Assembly: GCF_024436395.1 (NCBI RefSeq)
Contig: NZ_JAFMZO010000002.1
Location: 992,001-1,056,000, forward strand
Direction: 5' to 3'
Length of the DNA stretch: 64,000 nucleotides
Origin: Paradesertivirga mongoliensis
GTDB taxonomy: Bacteria > Bacteroidota > Bacteroidia > Sphingobacteriales > Sphingobacteriaceae
Shown: in pieces, positions 55,202 to 64,000 of the stretch
How the letters are laid out: every line of letters starts with the position of its first letter
How positions within the stretch are numbered: the first letter of the stretch is position 1
Program-made: the position numbers and the translations under genes
The notes under the pieces: generated by a model
The model's input: the letters and a program-made list of their open reading frames with translations, nothing else
The model's database searches: none
Told to the model about the DNA's origin: nothing

Positions 55202-55381
55202 CACTTCAGGGCCGATCCTTGTGTTCCAGCATTCCAATGATTTCATTGAAAATTTTAAATCATCAATATTTAGCTTTTTTTATACCTTAGTACAACATCA
55301 AAAAAACCAAATAATCGTTAACTGATATTGGGGAAGCTGTGAAGTTAGATCAGTTAAGGTATTTATAATCTATCGTACTAT

Positions 55382-55756
55382 ATGAAAAGAGTTTTAGTTT
55401 GTGATGATGACAAGGAAATCCTGGAAGTTTTGGACCTGGTGCTTACCGGAGCCGGATGGGAGGTGATCACATCCGAACACGTAAATGGAATAATCGAGCA
55501 GATCGAAAGCTCCAATCCATCGGTAATTATAATGGATAATTGGATTCCCGACACTGGAGGAATCGCGGCAACGCGAAGCATAAAAAGCCATCCGGTGTAT
55601 CATTCGATCCCCGTAGTTTATTCTACGGCTAACGATAACATTACTCAATTGGCAAAAGAGGCAGGCGCCGATTTATCAATAGGAAAACCGTTTGATTTAG
55701 ATGAGTTTGAACGGATTATGGAAGACGCCTATCTAATGACTATAAATAACAAGTAG
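55382..55756 (+). CDS. Single-domain response regulator
   Basis: 124-aa receiver-only protein. Acidic residues in VCDDDKE, phospho-acceptor D52 in VIIMDNWIP, Thr in YSTAND, Lys in SIGKPFD. No output domain. It has no kinase gene next to it; the PAS kinase 1.7 kb upstream is a candidate partner. Confidence 0.9.
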   Translation: MKRVLVCDDDKEILEVLDLVLTGAGWEVITSEHVNGIIEQIESSNPSVIIMDNWIPDTGGIAATRSIKSHPVYHSIPVVYSTANDNITQLAKEAGADLSIGKPFDLDEFERIMEDAYLMTINNK

Positions 55757-55815
55757 GCAACAGCAAGTAATTCTTCGTCTGGGCCTATTAAGTAATAGGT
55801 TTACACTTAACATTG

Positions 55816-56322
55816 ATGTTAAAACAGACGGTAATTGTTTTGTTTACTCTGGTGTTCTATGGGGCGCAAGCCGGAATTGCGCCATTGCAAGACACGGCCG
55901 CTGTTGAAACTGTTGCTATAAAAGTCATCGTAGTCCCAAGGGTCGATCTCTCTGAACTAGAGACGCAGCCTCGCCTGCAGGCTAAGAAAAAGCTGCGGTC
56001 GCGAAAACCTGTCGTAAGCGAAACCAACACACAACGCATCAACCGAAGCCCGAAAACCCCGCAAATTCGGCGTGATTCCAATAGCGAAGACACCTTACAA
56101 CCCAAGCCCTTAAAGCCCGATGTCGAAATTCGCGAAGACGTTCGAAAAGCCCCCGAGTCATTCGCGTTAAAACGAGTTTACTTTCTCTGCGGACTGCTTA
56201 TGCTGATAGCCGGCATAATCATAACTTTATTTTTCAGAACGGGCGCATCCTTGATGACTGGCATAATTTTAATTATTTCCGGGTTTTACATTCTATTGTA
56301 TTCACTACTTTTTTGGGAATAG
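55816..56322 (+). CDS. Unknown protein with basic Pro-rich middle and two C-terminal helices
   Basis: 168-aa protein: a signal-like N-terminus (VIVLFTLVFYGAQAG), a long Arg/Lys/Pro/Thr-rich, probably disordered segment (about 35-115), then two hydrophobic segments near the end (YFLCGLLMLIAGIIITLFF and LMTGIILIISGFYILLY). I use the ATG at 55816 rather than the TTG one codon before. No family recognised. Confidence 0.6.
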   Translation: MLKQTVIVLFTLVFYGAQAGIAPLQDTAAVETVAIKVIVVPRVDLSELETQPRLQAKKKLRSRKPVVSETNTQRINRSPKTPQIRRDSNSEDTLQPKPLKPDVEIREDVRKAPESFALKRVYFLCGLLMLIAGIIITLFFRTGASLMTGIILIISGFYILLYSLLFWE

Positions 56323-56520
56323 GCAATAAACCTTTTCAATTCGCCGTCTAAGTAGACAAAAGCCTTAAATACTTGCCGACAAAACGAGTACAATTAAATT
56401 TATCTAATAAAATTTCAAACCATTATTAATAAAACCCAACAATTATTGAAAATAGCGTAATAAATTTCGATATTTATAGTATAAATTTTATTTATCGCTT
56501 GTATTTAACTAAATAACGGC

Positions 56521-56970
56521 ATGATAGAGATAGTAAGAACCACAAGTGATGATAAACGATTTAAAAATCTGATTCTTGAGCTGGATAACGACCTAATAAA
56601 CCGCTACAGCAACGCTGACTATAAATACGATACGAACATCCAGTTGAACGCTTTAGATACCGCTGTTATTGCTCAAATCACAAACATCACCGTAGGGTGC
56701 GGATGCTTCAAAGAACTTAACGACGATACGGTTGAAATTAAACGCATGTACGTCAACCCTTATTTTCGCGGATTCGGAGTGGCTTCATTAATGATAGAGG
56801 CACTTACCAGATGGGCGAAAGAGCTACTTTATCGAAATGCAGTTTTGGAAACCGGAAGCAAGCAACCCGAGGCAATTAAGCTGTATGAAAAACACGGATT
56901 TGAGAAGATTGCAGCTTTCGGGCCTTACCTTCATATTGCGAACAGCATTTGCATGGGGAAAAAGTTATAA
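56521..56970 (+). CDS. GNAT family N-acetyltransferase
   Basis: 149-aa acetyltransferase of the GNAT fold. The acetyl-CoA binding motif A is VEIKRMYVNPYFRGFGVASLMIE (the R-G-F-G-V-A loop), followed by AVLETGSKQPEAIKLYEKHGFEKI (motif B). Substrate unknown. The 198-bp gap before it is very A/T rich and may hold its promoter, but I see no consensus match. Confidence 0.9.
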   Translation: MIEIVRTTSDDKRFKNLILELDNDLINRYSNADYKYDTNIQLNALDTAVIAQITNITVGCGCFKELNDDTVEIKRMYVNPYFRGFGVASLMIEALTRWAKELLYRNAVLETGSKQPEAIKLYEKHGFEKIAAFGPYLHIANSICMGKKL

Positions 56971-57037
56971 TCTGCTTTCCAAACACTCATCTGGCATGCC
57001 CGGCCATGATTCTCTTTTTTCGTATCTCCCCAAAAGC

Positions 57038-57069
57038 AGGAATCCATCCCTTACAAGAGATGGACTCCT
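57038..57069. terminator. Hairpin between convergent genes
   Basis: AGGAATCCATC (57038-57048) pairs with GATGGACTCCT (57059-57069) with one G-T pair. It lies 68 nt past the GNAT gene and 15 nt past the GH2 gene stop. The U-run is poor. Confidence 0.4.
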
Positions 57070-57083
57070 TATACGAATTTATA

Positions 57084-60509
<3,426 letters not shown>

Positions 60510-61502
60510 CTACTTCTGTGCCGATGAGGGCCACTTTTTCATTAATCGCTTAGCTTCCTTCCGTGTAATCGGCATTACGGTTCCGTGGCGGGGATGAAAG
60601 TCCATTGAAACTTCGTTATCGATAACCTTGAAATTCTCCAGATCGGCACTCCTGGTGAACTGGTACTTACCCTTGGTGTACACATCGTACATCAGGATAT
60701 ATGCATCTTCATTATTTAATTTGAAAACACCGGAGCCCTCTACCGGATCCTTAGTTTGCTGCACATATCTATCCTGCAACACATATCCTTCTGTTAGCTT
60801 ATCCGAAACGGCGATTTTTATTCCAGAACCAGCGCCTTCTGTTTTAAAAAACAGGTGATACTTCCCATCTTTAAATACAATATCGCCATCAATACAACCA
60901 CCATTGGTAGGGCTTATAAAAAGCTGTTTGGGACTGGTCTCGATATCTGTAAAATCACTATTCGCGTAAGCATAATAGATCTTATCAGGATCCTTCCCAT
61001 GTTTCATGGACCAATAAAGCATGTATTTTTTTGCCTCGGGATCGTAAATGGTTTGAGGAGCCCACACACGAAGCAAATTATCGTTTCCAGGGAACTTGTT
61101 TTGAATATTTACCACGCTGGAGGTCCAGTTTACCAGGTCTTTTGATTTTAACAACACCATAGCGCGGTTTGAATTCCATCCCTTTGCCGAAACCATATCG
61201 GTAACAACCATATAAAAGGTCTTCCCATCAGCTCCGCGCAATATATGCGGATCGCGCACGCCCCCCTCTGAGCTTATTTTGGCAGAACTAAGAATGGGTT
61301 GGTTATTATTCAAGGCTTTATAACGATACCCATCGTCACTCAAGGCAAATCTAATTGCTTCGCCATCTTTGCTATTCCCGGTGAAATAAGCAAATAAATA
61401 GGCTGTAGTCTTTTTAGCCGGTTTTTGAGCATACACTGCCGTAAAAGATTGCATGACCAACAGCCATACGAAGGCCTGGAAAAGTTTTGGATTCACTCTC
61501 AT
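60510..61502 (-). CDS. Exported GH43-like five-bladed propeller hydrolase
   Basis: 330-aa secreted protein with a signal peptide ending AVYAQ and the GH43 fold. D84 in GVRDPHI is the likely base, D205 in CIDGDIVF the modulator and E255 in DPVEGSGVF the likely acid; WAPQTIYDP is also typical. GH43 enzymes act on arabinofuranosides, xylosides or galactans. The start is 2 nt past the GH105 stop, so it is in the same operon. Confidence 0.87.
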   Translation of the reverse strand: MRVNPKLFQAFVWLLVMQSFTAVYAQKPAKKTTAYLFAYFTGNSKDGEAIRFALSDDGYRYKALNNNQPILSSAKISSEGGVRDPHILRGADGKTFYMVVTDMVSAKGWNSNRAMVLLKSKDLVNWTSSVVNIQNKFPGNDNLLRVWAPQTIYDPEAKKYMLYWSMKHGKDPDKIYYAYANSDFTDIETSPKQLFISPTNGGCIDGDIVFKDGKYHLFFKTEGAGSGIKIAVSDKLTEGYVLQDRYVQQTKDPVEGSGVFKLNNEDAYILMYDVYTKGKYQFTRSADLENFKVIDNEVSMDFHPRHGTVMPITRKEAKRLMKKWPSSAQK

Positions 61503-61504
61503 TA

Positions 61505-62638
61505 CTATTTATTGAGAAATCTATACATCTCTGAGGCTGCCAAAAGATACGCGCCTACACCAAAATTTGAAGTGGAATTTTGATTCACCACCTGGCCTGG
61601 TATCGCCCTCTCACCTATGGGCTGAACATAGCCAATCTTTCCATCTGGCTGCAAAGCAATTTTTGTTAAGTAACTCCAGCTCTTTACTACCACGGGAAGG
61701 TATTCTTTCTTGCTTAAGTAGCCATTATTTATACCCCAAAGCATTCCGTATGTAAAAAACGCGGTTCCGCTGGTTTCGGGTCCGGGTGCATGCAAGGGGT
61801 CAAGCATACTGCGTGTCCAATATCCTTCTGGCTGCTGGGATTTCTTTATGGCTTCAGCCATTCCTTTGTATTTCGAAATATACTCTTCCCTGTGTGGATC
61901 ATTTCGGGGAAGGTCTTTCAGCACTTTTGCTAAACCTGCAAATACCCATCCATCGCCCCTGGCCCAAAAATCTTTTTTGCCGCTGGTGCTTTTGTGTTTA
62001 GGATAAACATATTTTGCGTCACGGAAGTACAGTTTCTCCTCCTGATCGTACATAATACTGTTTGCATAAGTAAAATACTCGTGAAGTTTCTCAAGATATT
62101 GTTTGTTGCCCGTTACTTTATGAAGTTTGGTCATTACAGGCATAACCATATAGAGTCCGTCTGCCCACCACCAATAATCATTTTTGGGGGTACTCATCTG
62201 ATATTCCATTACTTCTTTTGCACGTGCAATCTTCTTCTCGTCTTTATCCAGATTATAAAGATCAATATATGTTTGAAAACAAATCTGCCAGTCGCCGAAG
62301 AGCACATAATCATCCTTTTCGCCATAAGAATATTTCCACTCGGCTTTATTAGTCGATTTGGCTCCCATCCATTGATTATGTTCGGCCCACTGCTCAGAAT
62401 AATTGCGGTAAGCTTCATTTTTTGTAATCGCGTAAGCCTCCATATTTCCCGTATGATAGGCCGCAACATCCCAAAAAGCACGCTCCTTGGGGGTGTTTTT
62501 AGACTGCCAGTAGCCATTTACTTTTTCTATCATGCTTAATACTTCTGCTTCCGACGTTCCAACCTTTGCTTTTTGAACCTGACATGCGGAGAACAATGCG
62601 CCTGTGAAGAGTATTGATAGTAGTTTTAAAAATTTCAT
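61505..62638 (-). CDS. GH105 unsaturated uronyl hydrolase (lipoprotein)
   Basis: 377-aa alpha/alpha-barrel glycoside hydrolase of family 105 with a lipobox (LFSAC, C19). Conserved parts: WWWADGLYM with catalytic D160, FWARGDGWVFAGLAKVL (about 224-240), and ETSGTAFFTYGMLWG. These enzymes remove unsaturated uronic acids left by polysaccharide lyases from rhamnogalacturonan, ulvan or arabinogalactan side chains. It lies 11 nt downstream of the BNR gene, which could encode the lyase. Confidence 0.92.
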   Translation of the reverse strand: MKFLKLLSILFTGALFSACQVQKAKVGTSEAEVLSMIEKVNGYWQSKNTPKERAFWDVAAYHTGNMEAYAITKNEAYRNYSEQWAEHNQWMGAKSTNKAEWKYSYGEKDDYVLFGDWQICFQTYIDLYNLDKDEKKIARAKEVMEYQMSTPKNDYWWWADGLYMVMPVMTKLHKVTGNKQYLEKLHEYFTYANSIMYDQEEKLYFRDAKYVYPKHKSTSGKKDFWARGDGWVFAGLAKVLKDLPRNDPHREEYISKYKGMAEAIKKSQQPEGYWTRSMLDPLHAPGPETSGTAFFTYGMLWGINNGYLSKKEYLPVVVKSWSYLTKIALQPDGKIGYVQPIGERAIPGQVVNQNSTSNFGVGAYLLAASEMYRFLNK

Positions 62639-62649
62639 TGGTTATTTGA

Positions 62650-63960
62650 TTAAAAATCTGGTTTCCATTGCAGCACACGCACCATTTGAGCTGGAATATC
62701 GGCTTTGCCTTCTCCATCTACCTGTTGCACGTTCTGAATAAACAAATTGAGTATTCTCTTCTTATTCCATAATTCGGTATCGAAAGTGGGCTCCCAGGAT
62801 CCTAAGGAAGATTCTGTTAGATCGAACACATTCCATTTGTTCTTTTGAAAATTCTTTATCTTCACAACAGAGGCTTTCCCTCCACGCTCTTCATCTCTAA
62901 AGAGCAATAATCCTGTTGGACGGGATTTTTTGTTGTTAATCATAATTTGTGGCCGGGATATGGGAATCCGTTTGGTTCCGCCTCCGCTTAACGAAAAAGC
63001 AGTTTTTCTGAAATCCAGGTTTAATACATTCCAGCCTTGCTTACCGTAGTAAACTATGTGATATTGCGGGATCTTAGAGTTCGCCTCCCGCCAGTATGTG
63101 GCGATAAAAGGGTTTCCTTTCTTATCGGCAGACATAGAAGTTTGATTAATCAGCTCGCTGTTCTGAGGGATCTTAAAGGCATATTCCGCAGTCGCTTGCG
63201 TTATGGGTAGCGCATACTTTTCTCCGTTCGATTTTTGCCAGGTAAGCCCCCCATCTCTGGAGCAGGCATACCCTAAATCATGATTACTCGCCACATTAGG
63301 ACTTTCGCGCCATACCCAGGAAACATGAATAGTACCTTTATGATCTACAAAAGCCTGCCAGTAGGCATTTCTTGCCCGTTCTCCACTAATCAGATTGTTA
63401 TGAAGGCGCGCCCATGTTTTGTTTCTATAGTTGTACTTGTTCGCAACCAGATTACCCTGACCAGATGAACCGCTGCGATACAAAAACAATAAGTTACCAT
63501 CCTGCATAACATAAAACTCGGGATATGTAACATTCGATTCATCATCGCCAGTCATGGCAAGCTTTTCCGTTAAATCCAGAGACCCGGGACTAAGACTTTT
63601 CGCATATCGTAAAGGGTGTCCGTGATGGTCCCATGAAACGTGAAGATACCCGTCGCCGTCGGCAATGATACTGATGGAGTTATGCGCGTCATTTGTATTT
63701 CCCTGAAAAGGCGTTTGTTTCAGAATCCAGTCAGACTGTCCTACCTTCCGCTTGCCCAGCACCATGTACCTGGCTTGGTTGTAGTAGGCAATGAACTGTG
63801 TATCCCGATAAGTGACAAGCGAGTTCTTTCTAAAAATGATGGCATTTACCGAGTTATTTGCCCAACCTTCACCTACATCTGTAATACTAATCTCAGGTTG
63901 AATCTGAGCAACAGAAACACTGGCGATAAATAGAAATAATATACTCAATCTTTGGATCAT
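62650..63960 (-). CDS. BNR-repeat seven-bladed propeller protein, possible lyase
   Basis: 436-aa exported protein with a signal peptide ending VSVAQ and a BNR_4-type beta propeller. His residues in NDAHNSISII (H93) and WDHHGHPLRY (about 110-119) resemble the catalytic His positions of PL24/PL25/PL27-type lyases that share this fold. Upstream of GH105, it is a good candidate to generate the unsaturated uronic acid product. Family assignment to a lyase class is inference; a plain carbohydrate-binding propeller is possible. First gene of the operon within the window. Confidence 0.78.
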   Translation of the reverse strand: MIQRLSILFLFIASVSVAQIQPEISITDVGEGWANNSVNAIIFRKNSLVTYRDTQFIAYYNQARYMVLGKRKVGQSDWILKQTPFQGNTNDAHNSISIIADGDGYLHVSWDHHGHPLRYAKSLSPGSLDLTEKLAMTGDDESNVTYPEFYVMQDGNLLFLYRSGSSGQGNLVANKYNYRNKTWARLHNNLISGERARNAYWQAFVDHKGTIHVSWVWRESPNVASNHDLGYACSRDGGLTWQKSNGEKYALPITQATAEYAFKIPQNSELINQTSMSADKKGNPFIATYWREANSKIPQYHIVYYGKQGWNVLNLDFRKTAFSLSGGGTKRIPISRPQIMINNKKSRPTGLLLFRDEERGGKASVVKIKNFQKNKWNVFDLTESSLGSWEPTFDTELWNKKRILNLFIQNVQQVDGEGKADIPAQMVRVLQWKPDF

Positions 63961-64000
63961 AATTAATTTACCTGGTGCAGACCGATTGATGGCCTGGCAT

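Overview
The window looks like a chromosome segment of a Bacteroidota bacterium, most likely a Sphingobacteriaceae member (Pedobacter/Mucilaginibacter-like). I infer this from the gene families: type IX secretion (T9SS) sorting domains, a PorP/SprF protein, the long form of IspG, a split transketolase, Tat-exported Gfo/Idh/MocA oxidoreductases with DUF1080 proteins, and a polysaccharide-degradation cluster. Promoters also fit the Bacteroidota pattern TTTG-N19-TAnnTTTG. No species name can be given from sequence alone.

Layout. 0-7.5 kb: amino-acid permease, convergent Kup potassium transporter, a T9SS cargo protein, an FAH-family hydrolase, an M23 peptidase and a Bcp peroxiredoxin. 7.5-13.8 kb: a tight four-gene minus-strand operon for a surface structure (repeat-rich tail-fibre-like protein, T9SS type B CTD protein, PorP/SprF, PorE-like OmpA protein). 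14-24 kb: split transketolase, IspG, an SDR/PspC/LiaF-like operon, an MlaE/MlaF-like ABC pair, an rRNA-type methyltransferase and an unknown lipoprotein. 24-29 kb: a minus-strand operon of DUF1080 protein, exported Gfo/Idh/MocA, ApbE and a second exported Gfo/Idh/MocA. 29-43 kb: MsrA, topoisomerase IV A, ClpC, EttA, a third Gfo/Idh/MocA, an esterase, a YkuK protein and topoisomerase IV B. 43-44.7 kb: small genes and a tRNA-Ala(GGC). 44.8-51.6 kb: an AT-richer decaying island just downstream of the tRNA. 51.8-57 kb: a PAS histidine kinase, two single-domain response regulators and small proteins. 57-64 kb: a polysaccharide-utilisation gene set (GH2, GH43, GH105, BNR-propeller protein).

The most interesting candidate system is the 24.1-29.1 kb operon. 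ApbE covalently attaches FMN to Thr/Ser in a D-x-x-[ST]-G-A-[ST] motif. The Gfo/Idh/MocA protein encoded 4 bp after apbE contains exactly such a motif (DGVTGAT, residues 320-326). This suggests a flavinylated, Tat-exported sugar dehydrogenase working with a DUF1080 (3-keto-glycoside-cleaving family) protein in the periplasm. The association is inferred and needs testing.

The second notable feature is the tRNA-adjacent island. It has three genes broken by apparent 1-nt frameshifts (DUF6624, permease-prefix protein, RadC-like JAB protein). It also has three ungapped 55-bp repeats, each just downstream of a plus-strand gene, a second intergenic repeat family, and a perfect palindrome overlapping the padR promoter. 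No integrase, transposase, CRISPR array or rRNA gene was found. Bases 1-89 and 63961-64000 hold no feature I can support; genes there, if any, lie outside the window.
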